From Emiliania huxleyi CCMP1516 (Eukaryota > Haptophyta > Isochrysidales > Noelaerhabdaceae): DNA of 64,000 bases. Positions 19,898-30,746 of the stretch are shown in pieces. The stretch's first letter is position 1; the number at the start of each line of letters is the position of its first letter. The stretch is from the NCBI RefSeq assembly GCF_000372725.1, contig NW_005199353.1, positions 39,711 through 103,710 of the forward strand, in the 5' to 3' direction. Made by a program: the position numbers and the translations under genes. The notes below the pieces were generated by a model. That model did no database searches, had not been told where the DNA came from, and worked only from the letters and a program-made list of their open reading frames with translations.

Positions 19898-21195
19898 AGC
19901 GGTCGTGGCGGCGGCGGCGGCGGCGCAGCGAGTCGCCTGCCCACCACCTCGCCCCTCTCCCTGCTCCCTGACGCCGGGCCGGTGCGTGTCTTTCTCAGAC
20001 ACTTCCTAGACACTTCCTAGACACTTCCCTGACGCCGGGCCGGTGCGTGTCTTTCTGAGCACTTTAGCACGGGACCTCCCGACACCTGACCGGCAGGTCT
20101 GCTGTTTTGGTCGCAGGTGAAGCCCGCGGCCAACTTCTCCTGGGGAGAGTACCAGCAGGTGCAATTTGTGCCGAACAGCGACGGGCAGCGACGGTATCAC
20201 CGGCAGCTGTCGTATGCGGACATCATCGTCGCCTACGGGCCCGCCGGGACGGGGAAGACCCTGTTCGCGGTGCAGGAGGGGCTCCAGCGGCTGCGCAAAG
20301 GCAGTGTGGCCCGGGTCCTCTCCTCTGCTGCCCGGACGGTGCTGTCCAAGAGACGCCGCGGAGAGTCTCGGACATGTCCCCTAGGTCATCCTCGGCCGCC
20401 CGGACCCCACTGGCCGCGCTGACGAGGACGAGGAGGAGGAGGCCAAGACACGGCTCCTGACGCCACTCTTCGACGCCATCACCAAGGTGATGGCCGACCA
20501 CACGGCGGCAGACGCCCTGGCCGCCGCGCGGCTGCTCGAGACGCAGTCGTTCGCTGGCATGCGCGGCCGCACGCACGAGGCCGCGTTTGTCATCGTGGAC
20601 GAGGCGCAGAACGCTTCGCTGGCGCAGCTGAGGCTTACTTACCAACGAGAGTCGATCGTTATTACTTAGGCGCAGAACGCGTCGCTGCAGCAGCTGAGGC
20701 GTCTCTCGGACCGATTGGGGGCCGTTGTTTTCCGTTCCCCCCCCCCCCCTCCCCCCCCCCCCCCACACACAACACTCCGCCTCTTCCTCTGCAGGCAACG
20801 GCTCGACGCTTTGCGTCCTCGGCGACGGCTCGCAGCCCGACCGGCGCGTGGGCGGCAACTGGTCGGCGGGCGCCGACGGCATCTCATCCTCCATCGAGGC
20901 GTACGCCAAGGATCTGGACAAAGCTCGAGAAACTGGCATGCAGACCAGGATCGAGGTGGCGCGTCTCACCAACGCGGACATCTGCAGGAGCACACCCGCG
21001 AGGGAGATGCGCGGTTTCTTCTCGCAGATCGACAGCGAGGAGCCTGCACCGCGCCGACAGCGGCTGGGCGGCGGCGCCGGCGAGCTCCTCCGGCAAGCCG
21101 TGGCGCCCTCCTCCGCTCGTGACGCCACGAGGCAGCGCGGCGACGAGGGTGCAATCTACGAGACTAGAGATGCGCATGGGAGGAGATGGCCGTGA
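18400..21195 (+). CDS. RRM - CCCH zinc finger - PAM2 - KH - PhoH-type ATPase fusion protein
   Basis: Exon 1 (18400-19116) holds an RRM (VLFCRGLPASIDCQALRYAF to SVHWAN), a CCCH finger (CKFFSAGNCRNGENCRFRH; C-x7-C-x5-C-x3-H), a PAM2 motif (NALNPDAAEFVPSG) and an acidic coiled-coil. PAM2 is known to bind the MLLE domain of poly(A)-binding protein. Exon 2 (19196-19981) has a KH domain with LGAGKAGEIIGKGGSIIKDL and a Gly-rich tail. Exons 20117-20314, 20385-20603 and 20670 onward encode a PhoH-like P-loop domain: YADIIVAYGPAGTGKTLFAV (Walker A), VILGRP, FAGMRGRTHEAAFVIVDEAQ (Walker B) and CVLGDGSQPD. Every join I could fix is phase 0 (introns 19117-19195, 19982-20116, 20315-20384, 20604-20669), which argues for one protein of about 790 aa. 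The last intron (about 20720-20794) is not resolved. The likely role is ATP-dependent RNA handling on poly(A) mRNA. Confidence 0.75.
18411..18470 (+). repeat. 30-bp exact tandem duplication at the fusion gene's N-terminus
   Basis: The 30-bp unit TGTGATCGATCGCGAGAGCG + ACACGCGCCG occurs twice in a row (18411-18440, 18441-18470). It keeps frame and encodes VIDRESDTRR twice immediately before the RRM. Confidence 0.95.
20601..20697 (+). repeat. Exon duplication bordering a 66-nt intron in the PhoH region
   Basis: GCGCAGAACGCTTCGCTGGC-GCAGCTGAGGC at 20604-20634 recurs with two or three differences from 20670. Splicing at GAG/GCGCAG and TAG/GCGCAG removes exactly 66 nt (20604-20669), including an in-frame TAG, and yields VDEAQNASLQQLRRLSDRL. 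Confidence 0.85.
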
Positions 21196-21712
21196 TTTTT
21201 GTTTGCCGTGGGTAAACAGCAGTGAAGCTTTGTGAGTTGTGTTTTTGGTTGCCTCAGTGGAGATGTGGAGTTATTGTTATAAATAGGCCGGCGGACAACC
21301 ATTATGCATGAACAGTGTACCATTCGATCAGGTGTGTCAACCTCAAGCTCAACCTAGAGCCGTACAAACCAACCCGTTTTTACTCTACGATTAATGAATG
21401 AAAGAGGAATGCAGTCGAGAGGACAGGGGAGGGTGCAATGTTAGAAGGGGGGGGGGGGGGGGAGACAGACACAGGCCGCCGTGAGGGCGAGGCTGTGGCC
21501 AGCTCCAGCCGACACGCTCACGGCGCGCTCGTCACCCAGCGTTGACGGAAGGCGGGTCGGCGTGTTGAGCCTCGTCACGCCCTCGCCGTGGCCAAGCAGC
21601 CCGGGGATTGGGTTGTAGTCTCGCGCCGAGCCGCACGACGACAGCCGGGTCGGTCATATGGACTGCAGCTGGTCAGTGTCAGCGATTGCGTCGCGGCGTA
21701 GCGACGACACGG
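21196..21712. other. Intergenic region, convergent ends
   Basis: Contains a G16-18 homopolymer (about 21446-21463) and A/T-richer 3' flank of the PhoH fusion gene. No gene recognised. Confidence 0.6.
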
Positions 21713-24700
21713 CTACTTTCTACGTCTCAAGCGGACGCCATCGATCGCCCTGGCCAGAAGACGCCCATTGGCGTCTTCAACCGTCTTGACTAGCTGAAAG
21801 ATCCTGCTCCCCTCCCGCACCCACTCCCTCAGCATGTTCTTCAGCCCACCTGCGAGAGAGACCTGCTCCCGCACGGCCGAGCTCAGCAGCGGCCCAAGGG
21901 CACTGAGCTCCATCGCGCCCTCGGGTGCACCCTCCAGAATGCTTCTCGCCTCCTCCACGTGCTGCGGCTGGGGCTGCGGCGGCTGCGGCGGCGCGGTGGT
22001 GCGGCCGGTGCTGGGGCTGGGGCTGGGGCTGGGGCTGCGGCTGGGGCTGCGGCTGGGGCTGCGGTGGTGGTCGCTGCTGCGGCTGCGGTGGTGGTCGCTG
22101 CTGCGGCGGCGGCGGTGGTCGCTGCTGCGGCAGCGGCGGTGGTCGCTGCTGCGGCTGCAGCTGCGGCTGCAGCTGCGGCGGCGGCGGCAGTTCCTGCGCC
22201 GGTTGAGAAACAGGCGCCGCCAGGAAGATGGCACGTTCGCTCGGCTCCACCGCAGGCGTCGCAGCGGGCTGGGACTGCTGCGGTGGCGGCTGCTGCTGGC
22301 GCGGTGGTGGCGGCGGCGGCTGCGGCGGCGGTGGTGGTCGCTGCGGGGTCGGCGGCGGTTGCTGCGGCTGCGGTGGCAGCGGATGAGGTGGCTGCACCGG
22401 CGGGAGAGGCGATGCCTGTAGCCGCGCCTCGCCCACGGTCAGAACACACGGCACCGCGGAGACCGCCTCTACGGTTGTGAATTCGATGAGCGCTAGCCGT
22501 CCGCCCCGGTGTGGCGTCACAAACTCCAGCTGCCGCACTACGCCATAGCGGTTGTACGCCGTGCGGAGCTGCGCCACGCCTGCCAACTCCGCCTGGTGGA
22601 TTGGATGAAGTGACATGGTCCTCATCGGGTCCCATGCCGCCTCGTCGAAGTGCTGAGCGGGGGGCGGCGGCGGTTGCAAGCGCGGAGGCGGTGGCGGCGG
22701 CGGTTGCAAGCGCGGAGGCGGTGGCGGCGGCGGTTGCAAGCGCGGAGGCGGTGGCGGTGGGGTGAGCTTCTGCTTCTTACCCGCTGCCCGCGGCTCCACC
22801 TCCACCGCTCGCTTCGAAACCGGCCCGCCGGGAGTAGTGGCAGGTGAGGATTCGGCGGCGGCAGAGGCGGCGGCAGGGACTGCGGAGGAGGGGGCGGCGG
22901 CAGAGGCGGCGGCAGGGACTGCGGAGGAGGGGGCGGCGGCAGAGGCGGCGGCAGGGACTGCGGAGGAGGGGGCGGCGGCAGAGGCAGCGGCAGGGACTGC
23001 GGCCGCCATCTGCCCTGGGCTGATGAATGAAGTGCTCACGGCTGAACCGTCGAGCCTCTTCTGGCGCTTGTGCGACTCAGAGGAGCCCGGAGCGGCCGCG
23101 GCGGAGGGTTTCGCAACCATGCGTACCGTGCACGTGCTGCCCACAGTCACAACCTCAAAGAGGCCACGGGAACAAGCCTCGATCCGGTCCTTGGCCTTTG
23201 CACTCCCCTGCGACCCAGCGTTCCGCCAAGCCGGGATCATCCGATCCAGCTCTGTGCAGAGGCAGCTCAGTAACAAGCTGCCGCCGCGGGCTCGCAGGAA
23301 CGAGGCAGCGACCGCACGAGCCGCCTCGGCGATCGCGCGCTCCGCCTCTCCCGCGGCAGCGCCGCTGCCCGTGTCGGCGACTGTCGGCGCCGATGCGAAA
23401 GACGCCTCTGGACACAGCCTGCTCACGTCGGCCTCGGCGCTCTCCAGGGCGTCCTGAAGCGCCTGCGCCTCCTCCGCCTCCACGAGCACCGGCCGCAGCG
23501 CAGCCGACGCCGCATCCGCTGCGTGGTTGAGCAGCGAGTCGCCGTGCAAGAGGAGGTGGTCGCAATCAGAGGCACGCTCGGGAGTCCTCTCAATGAGACG
23601 GTAGTTGCGAGGGTCCCGCTCCGACACGAGCTGGTCGTCGGCGCCCGCGAGATGATACACCGCTTCGCCATTCTCGTCAAACGCCTTGGCTTTTAGAAGG
23701 CGGTGGATTGCTTCTTGCAGGAGGCGATAGCAAGGCCGCAAGCCGTTGGCGAGGGCAGAGAGGCAGCCACGGCCGCCGGGCAGCAGAAAGTCGGCCTCCT
23801 CGATGCACGCGTACACCTCCGCATCAATCCTGGAGGCGATCGGCTCCTGCTGCAGCAGGTGCGACGGCTCGACACCGAGGGCCCGCCGCGCCTGTCGAAG
23901 CCGCCCGCCGAAAGCGCGCAGCACATCGAGCGGCGAGGGGTGCTCCGGCAACGAGACGAGAGTGGCGTAGAAGCGCGCCGCGGTGTCGAGCTTGCCGCTG
24001 GAGTCGAAGAGAAGCCATACCGACGGGTCATCAACGATGCGCTCGTGTGCAACGTCTGCGGGTACATCATGCCAGTACAGCTTCGGATTGGGACCGTCCG
24101 CGGGCACGTTCTGCGGGATGAGCCAACCTTCCGGCGCTTCCGGGTCCGGCTCGTACGCCTTGTAGTTGGAGAAGGTTTTCATCGCAAACTGCACCGCCGC
24201 GTACAGCTCGTAGCAGGGCTCGATCAGCGCGTACGAGGCGTTGCACACCGCCTCGACCACCGACCCGGCCGCGTTGCCGGCACGCTCCGCGTCGTCAAAA
24301 AGGCGCGCCGCGCAACGGCAGGAGCAGATGCTGTCGTGCAACCCTTGCGCCTGCGCCCCTTGCGCCTTTCTCGTGAGGAGCGCGATGGTGCGCACGCGCC
24401 ACTCCAGAACAGCAGCGGTGACGTGGTACTTGGCGAGTCCACGCTGCAATCTCTCGCCAACAGCGACGAGAACCGCGCGCCACTTGACGGCTAAGCCCCT
24501 GTACGCTGGGTCGGGCTGGCGCAGCGCGTGTGCTGCCTGCTGCCGCGCCGTCACCACTGCCTCCGACAGCGCGAGCGCCTCCCGCCGCAGAATCGCAGCG
24601 CTCGCCTTGGCCTGCGCCGGTTTGGCGCTCATCAGAGCTGACGCGCTGCTAGAGCTTGGCCGCTCGTCTCGCTCGCGACCGCTGTCCGCTACCGCCCGCG

Positions 24701-24756
24701 GGCGTTGCGGCGGCCGCTCGACCGATGACGGCAGCAGCAGTGGCTCAGCCGACGAG

Positions 24757-24827
<71 letters not shown>

Positions 24828-27677
24828 AAGAGGCTCGCACGGGCCGGGAAGCTCGCGCTTCGCCTCACGTGCAGAGGTCGCCCCCGACGTTTCGCTGCTG
24901 CTGCTCGCCCGGGCGGGCTCTGCCTGCAAGTTGAGCGAGCCGAACGGGCGGGATCGCCTCGCGATGCGATAGGAAAGCTTCTTGACCGGGGTTGGCTCCG
25001 CCCCGGCCGCCGGCGCCAGCGCCGGCGCCGCTTCCCCTCCCTCTGCCGCCTCCGCGGAGGAGCAGATCACGCCCGCCAGCTCGTTGGGCTTGCTGCGCGA
25101 GGAAGCGGGTGATGCATCGCTGTCGCTGTCCGATCCCTGCGAGGCCGAGAGCGCGGATCGCTCCGCCTCGCGCTGCGCCACGAGCTCCTCCGCCCTCGCG
25201 ACCAGTGCCGGCGGCAGCTCGCCCTTTCCCACCCACTCGTCGTCCAGCTTTGCCCCGCGGAGCCGGCCCTCCTCCTGCTCCGCCGCCTGCTCGTATCCGC
25301 CGTCGCTGATCCTCCCGCGCGGGCGGCGAGGGCCGGATGAGGGCGCCGGCGGACGCCCTAGCAGCGGCGGCAGCCTCGCGCCGCACGCCTGACAGCTCCG
25401 CGCCTGCGGGTCGTCGCAGAGGAGCGTGCACGTCGAGCACGCGCGAGCCGGGGCCCTCGCCGCGTCCTCTGCCGAGGTAGCCGCCGCGTCCTCTGCCGAG
25501 AGCGCACCCGTCATGTGCGGCTCCTCCTCATCGCTTGAAGTGTCGAAGGCGTGGAGGTGCTGCAAAGAGGAGGTAGTATCGTCACCTTCAAAGCCGACAA
25601 CCTCCAAGTCGTCGAGACCCCAGTCGTCCAAATCTTCGTACTGAGTCTCGCCGTTGTCGTACGCGACGCAGAGCCCACGCCGGGAGGAGTAGCTCTTGAT
25701 CACGCCGGCGAACCACTCCTTGTCTCCCTTCTCGGTCTCCCACCTGAAACGCACGTGTGTGCCCGCGGGGAGCATCCTCGATCGGATCCTCCCGCCCATC
25801 ACACCCGCTTCCGCCGCTTCCGCCGCAGCCGCCGCCGCTCCCGCCGCCGCCGCTTCCGCTGTCGCCGCTGCCGCCGCCGCCCCCGTCGCGTCCTCCACCT
25901 CGCACTCCACTTCCAACTCGCTCTCAGCACCGGACTCGTGCCCGGAGGAGGCGGCGGCAGCGGTTGCCACGAGCCCAGAGGGCCTCGACTCACCGCGGCC
26001 GGAAGCGCTGGCCGCCGCGGCAGCGGAGGTGTAGTCCTTGCCCTCAGGGCTGACGTACTTCCAGTGGCTGTTCTTAGCCGCATTGCGGCAGGCCTCGCGG
26101 ATGCGCCACCCGGCGTCAAAGGCGCCCGGCCACAGCTTGCGGTCGGTGGTCGCGCGGTCGCGCTCTGCAAGCGCCGGCTTCTCCACCCGCGCGTCTGCCC
26201 CCCCAGACACCCGCCCCTCGCCCGTGCCACCGCGAGTGGAAGCCTCCCCGCGGCAACGCTCCGCCGCCCCCACGTCGGCTGGAGTGGGCGAGGACACAGA
26301 CCTGCCGGGCTCTGCGCTCGCCCACTTTGCTGCTGCTCTGCGGCCGCCCTCATCGACCCGCAACGCCTGTCCGCCGGCCTCAGAGGCCTCGGCCTCCTTC
26401 CAGGGCCGTGGGTAGGCGGGGCCGTAGTCCCACGTGAGCTCGACGCCCGCGGGGATGTCGTGCGCTGCCTGGAGAAAGGCGCGCTTCGGGAGCACGCCGT
26501 CTGGATTCTTGGCCGAGGGCTTCTCAAAGCGAGGGATGTAGACGAGGCGGAGGTTGGGCGCCTCCTCCGAGTCGTTGATGAAGCGCCACAGCCCCCCCTC
26601 CGTCTTCGGGTCGATGTACTGCAGCCGATCGCCCGCCGCGCGCTTAGCCTCGCTAATATTCTCGGGGAAGCCCACCGCGTAGGTCTTGTCCTCGAGCTGC
26701 TCGTACTCCTCGAACGAGAGGCAGCGGCCGACGATCTCCACCACAAACTCCGTGTCCTTAATGTCTCGCGTGCAGCGCAAGCCCCACCCGCGCGTCGGAC
26801 CCGCAAAGAAGGCCTCCAGCTCCTTGTACGGCACCCACTTGACGTTCGGGTCGACGCCGGTCAGCATCTCATCCGCAGGGTAGGGCGCGCGCCACTGCCG
26901 GCTGCCATCGGCCGCGACCCAGAAGCTCCCCTTATCGTTGATGTCCTCGTAGCAGTGCGTAGTGGCGGCGGCACGCGCCTTCAGGCCGGGGAGCCGGTCG
27001 CGGTCGCGCTGGTCGAGCGCGAGGGGCGGCGGCTCGAGGCCCTGCGGAATGGGCGCGGCCATCAGCGTCGTGTTTTCGAAGGAGGTGACGAGGCCGCGCT
27101 GCTCCAGCGAGCTCATCGCGCTCTTCTCCGCCGCGCCGCAGAACTTTTTGGCGTGCAGCCCCTGCCGGACCCAAAAGGCACGAGACTCGTCTGTGGCTGA
27201 GACGACGAGGGTTTGCAGGCCGAGGCGGCGACCGAGCCCTGCGAGGGCCGCATAGAGCGCAGAGCCGAAGCCTTGCCCCCGGAATTTCTTGGCTGTAGCG
27301 AAGAGAGGGACCTCGAGCACCGAGCCAGCACGCACGTGCACAACTGCGGCGGCGAGCACATGTCGCGTCTCGCTGTCAAGAAGTACGGCGCGCTCAGCGT
27401 CCTTGAAGGGCCCGGTTAAATCGAGCGCGGCGCGGTTGTCGCTAAGTGAGCCGAAGGACGCCTTGAGCAGCTTTGTCGCCTCAACACCACCAGCGCTGGC
27501 GCCTCCGCAATCCAATGCCAGCTTTCTCGGTGAGAGCAGCGCCGCAATCGCAGCGTCGTCGCACGGCAGCTGCAGGGCCGGGCTGGACGCAGGGCGCCGC
27601 CCGCTTCGGCGAGGTGGCGTTGGCCCGACGTCTGGGCCAGGCGGAGGCAAATCCTCGCCGAGCCTCGCTCCGCACAT
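21713..27677 (-). CDS. Giant single-exon chromatin-type protein: GNAT, SET, MBD-like, Tudor-like, RanBP2 zinc finger
   Basis: ATG at 27677. Residues about 60-180: GNAT acetyltransferase, with the acetyl-CoA loop RGQGFGSA (133-140) and ATDESRAFWVRQGL. Residues about 285-420: SET domain, with GPTRGWGLRCTRDIKDTEFV, the cofactor motif RFINDSEEAPN and ELTWDYG. Residues about 514-552: GWRIREAC...YVSPEGKDYTS, like a methyl-CpG-binding (MBD/TAM) domain. Residues about 634-694: Tudor-like, AYDNGETQYEDL. Residues about 746-768: RanBP2-type finger CSTC...CQACG. A poly-Pro run, a long unrecognised helical region, four VPAAASAAAPSSA repeats and an RRM-like segment (RTAYNRYGVVRQLEF) follow. The uninterrupted frame runs to 21777, but after the Pro-Gln repeat (about 22020-22080) the convincing C-terminus (LAGGLKNMLREWVREGSRIF, ending at 21713) is in a different frame. 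Nuclear histone-modifying function is inferred. Confidence 0.8.
22020..22200 (-). repeat. Gln-Pro codon repeat with frame discontinuity
   Basis: Tandem GGGGCT / GCGGCTGCGGTGGTGGTCGC units encode PQPQPQ and QQRPPPPP runs on the minus strand. The reading frame that carries the rest of the 1.9-kb-codon protein gives Arg/Ala/Gly nonsense beyond the repeat, whereas the neighbouring frame gives an ordered C-terminal domain. Confidence 0.8.
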
Positions 27678-28695
27678 TGGCAGGTCAGTCTCGGGCCTCG
27701 CTCGCGGGCAAGGTCATTCTCGGGGCAAGGTCTGGTCCCGCGAGCTGAAAGTGTGAACAGGTGGGAGCAGCAGCTTCTGACCACGGCGCCGCAGGCGCCT
27801 GTTGATAGGTCCAGGTGATAGCCCTGGATGGGCAATGCATACGCCTCACTGGGCCTTAGATCGCCCGACCGCGTCCCGGTGCTCTGCCGGCCGTCGGATT
27901 TGTGACTCCGCCGCACCGCGCCGCGGCCGGGGGCCCTCCGGAGGCCGAGGATGGCCGTGACGGACCGGGACGAGCTCTGGGAGGTTCAGTGTCAGTGTAT
28001 ATATTGTAGAGACCAACCATGTCCACAATATCTCTCAGTCTAGCTAAGCCTGGGAAGGCGATGCCGGGGCCGTACAGCAGCTTGATGGTGCTTCGCCGGC
28101 GTGCGTCCCGGAGCGGTCCCGGACGGGCGGTCCGGGGGAGGAAAATGGAGGACAACGCCGACGCCGCTCTGATTCGACTTTTTACTTCAAACAAAGACAG
28201 TCGCACGCGCGGCGCGTGCGACTGTCAGGAGCAGATCCGTCAGTTAGTCGTGTTCACGCCGGGATCGTGTCCTCCACAACCTGGGCAGACTTTCGCCTTG
28301 GACAGTACAGCTCCGAGGGTCAAAGGTCAGTGCCGGCCCTAATTAAAAGGATTTTGTGAAGAAAGAGCTCAGCCGTAAGCTGCGTGTGTGTCACACACCG
28401 TAAGCTGCCCCCGATCCGATGCCGCCAGTCTGCCACACCGACTCAACAAACAAAACAATGACGCGTGAGTGTTAGAGTTGTGCGGTCCGCGCGCGGAGTT
28501 CGCCCCACAAGGCACCCCCCCCCCCCCCCTCCCTCCCCGTCTCAAGCGACTCAGCGACAACAGCACAACACCCCAGCACACGTCTCAGCGCATGATGACC
28601 CTGCGGGAAACGCGTCCTCGACGGAAGCTCCCAAGCTCCACCCAGAGAGAGAGTCCGCAGGGTGGTGGTCACGCGCCTCTTCTGAGCAGCTCGCG
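27678..28695. other. Noncoding stretch between two minus-strand genes
   Basis: Includes a perfect palindrome (28196-28226) and a C14 run (about 28507-28520). I see no gene. The frames around 27416-27916 are shadows of the GNAT-SET gene and its upstream region. Confidence 0.6.
28196..28226. repeat. Perfect 15-bp inverted repeat with 1-nt spacer
   Basis: GACAGTCGCACGCGC (28196-28210) is followed by a single G and its exact reverse complement (28212-28226). It can form an uninterrupted 15-bp stem or act as a dyad binding site. Confidence 0.9.
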
Positions 28696-30687
28696 CTATG
28701 AGCGCTGGGCCGCCTCCGCTGCCATCCTGGCGGCGGTCGCCCTGGCCCTCGCAGCGACTGCAGCAGCACGCCTCGCCTCTGTCGCGGCCGCCGCCTCCTC
28801 TCGCGCCGCCTCGCGCCCCTCGCGAGCCGCCGTGGCCTTCCCCAGCGTCGCCTTGGCCTCCTCAAACGCCACTCTGGCCGCCGCCTGCGCCGCCTCGGCC
28901 GCCTCCTCCGCCGCCTTGGACTCCGCCTGTGCAGCCTCGGCATCCGCCTCCGCCGCCTCAGCCACCGCCTCGGCCTTCTCCTCCGCCTCCGCCTCCTCCT
29001 CCGCCTCGTCCGCCGCAGCGTCCAAGCGCGCCGCCTCGGCCACCTCGGCCGACGCCGCCGCCTGGCTCTCCGGCGTGATGCCGAGCCGCATCCTCTCCTC
29101 GGTGAGCGTCTCGAGAAGCCGGAGAAGCCTCGCCTCCTCGGCCTTCTTCGCCGCCTCGGCTGCGTCTGCCTCCGACGGCGCCTCGGGCTCCTGCGACGGC
29201 CCCGCCCCGCCCGCCCCGCCACCCTTCTTCTTCTTCTTGCCCTTCTTGCCCTTGGCGCGCTTCTTCTCCGCCTCGACCTCCGCCAGCAGCTCCTCGGCGT
29301 GCCGCGCCGCCTCCTTCTCCTCCGCCGCCCTCTGCGCCGCCCTCTCCGCCGCTCCCGCGGCCCACGCCGCCTCCGCCGCCGCCGCCTCCGCAGCCTTCTC
29401 CGCCGCCGCATGCTCCGCGAGGGCGCGCACGCACTCGGCGTGGCCCTGCTCCTTGGCCAGCTGCAGCGCGGTCTTGCCAGCCGTAGTGCGCAGCGTCACA
29501 TCTGCGCCCCCCCGCAGCAAGCAGAGGAGGGCGGCGAGGTGGCCGCGGGAAGCGGCACAAATCAGTGCAGTGTTGCCGTAGTGGCACTGAAGGTTGATCT
29601 CCGCGCCGTGCCGCAGCGCCAACTCGATCAGCTTCTCGAAGCCATTCGCGAAACTCAGCGCGGTGGCGCCACTGCTGTTCTGCAACGAGACATCCGCGCC
29701 GCGCTGGAGCAGCGCCGTCGCCAGCCCCTCGTGGCCATGTGCCATCGCGAGCATCAGCAGCGTCATGCCGCTCACAGGGCCGTCCGCAAAGACGTACACA
29801 AACGCCGCGTCGACCCGCCCGCCGCCGTCGAGCCACGCTAGCACCGCCTCCTCGCCTCGCCGAGCCGCTTGCACAACCTCCACTGGCACCGCCCCGCTGC
29901 TCGGCTCGGCCTCCTTGCCTCCCTCGCCGCTCGAAGCAGAGGCCGCGGCACTCGCACCCACCGCCGCGCCTGCGCCGCCTGCCTCGGCCGACGGCGCCTT
30001 GCTCCGGCGCGCAGCCACCTCCCCGAGGTACGTCTTGAAGGCCTGGACGCACTCGGTGTGGCCCCTCTCCTTAGCCCACTGCAGCGCCGAGAAGCCATCC
30101 GGATCGCGCAACGTCATGTCTGCGCCCGCCCGCAGCAAGCGGAGCAGGACGACGGGGCGGTTGAAGTAGGCGGCGAGCATTAGCGCGGTGCAGCCGTCGC
30201 TGTCTTGCAGGTCGATCTCCGCGCCACGCCGCAGCAGAAAGTCGACCATCCGCTCGTGTCCACACTGGGCGGATGTTACCAGCGCCGTCCCGATCTCCGC
30301 ACCGTTTTGCAGCAGCACGTCCACCATCCGCTCGCGGCCGCAGTAGGCTGCAGTGCTGAGCGCATTGATGCCGAGACTGTTCTGCAGGTTGATGTGTGCG
30401 CCACGCTTCAGGAGGAGCTCGACAATCTGCACGTGCCCTCTCTGTGCGGCGAGCATCAGCAGGGTGCATGGAGCCGTGCTGACCTCGGAGGGTCGTTCAC
30501 AGTCAGCATCGAAGAGCGTGTCCGCCTTCCCGCCCTCATTCAGCCACAGTCGCACCGGTCCCACGCAGCCGTCGGCAGCGGCCTTGAGGACGTTCTTTGG
30601 GACTTCACCACCCGGCGCGCTGTCAGCAGACGGCGGCGGCGGTGGCGTGCGGAGCGCGGCGTTGGCGCGGGAGCGCGAGGCGGGCAT
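28696..30687 (-). CDS. Ankyrin-repeat protein with Ala/Glu-rich coiled-coil tail
   Basis: Intronless; ATG at 30687 (MPASRSRANAALRTP). A further in-frame GTG at 30726 is not a likely eukaryotic start. The first ankyrin array (residues about 35-215) includes TLLMLAAQRGHVQIVELLLK, ERMVDVLLQNGAEI, CTALMLAAYFNRPVVLLRLL. After an Ala/Ser-rich linker a second array (about 265-430) has SGMTLLMLAMAHGHEGLATA, LLQRGADVSLQNSSGATALS and GNTALICAASRGHLAALLCL. The C-terminal third is a long Ala/Glu/Lys coiled-coil with a KGKKGKKKKKGG basic patch. Ankyrin arrays are protein-binding scaffolds; the partner is unknown. No enzyme domain is seen. Confidence 0.85.
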   Translation of the reverse strand: MPASRSRANAALRTPPPPPSADSAPGGEVPKNVLKAAADGCVGPVRLWLNEGGKADTLFDADCERPSEVSTAPCTLLMLAAQRGHVQIVELLLKRGAHINLQNSLGINALSTAAYCGRERMVDVLLQNGAEIGTALVTSAQCGHERMVDFLLRRGAEIDLQDSDGCTALMLAAYFNRPVVLLRLLRAGADMTLRDPDGFSALQWAKERGHTECVQAFKTYLGEVAARRSKAPSAEAGGAGAAVGASAAASASSGEGGKEAEPSSGAVPVEVVQAARRGEEAVLAWLDGGGRVDAAFVYVFADGPVSGMTLLMLAMAHGHEGLATALLQRGADVSLQNSSGATALSFANGFEKLIELALRHGAEINLQCHYGNTALICAASRGHLAALLCLLRGGADVTLRTTAGKTALQLAKEQGHAECVRALAEHAAAEKAAEAAAAEAAWAAGAAERAAQRAAEEKEAARHAEELLAEVEAEKKRAKGKKGKKKKKGGGAGGAGPSQEPEAPSEADAAEAAKKAEEARLLRLLETLTEERMRLGITPESQAAASAEVAEAARLDAAADEAEEEAEAEEKAEAVAEAAEADAEAAQAESKAAEEAAEAAQAAARVAFEEAKATLGKATAAREGREAAREEAAAATEARRAAAVAARARATAARMAAEAAQRS

Positions 30688-30746
30688 GACGGCTGGCGCG
30701 CTGCCAGTGGTGACCCGGGCGCGCACGATTTCTTTCGCCAGTTACC

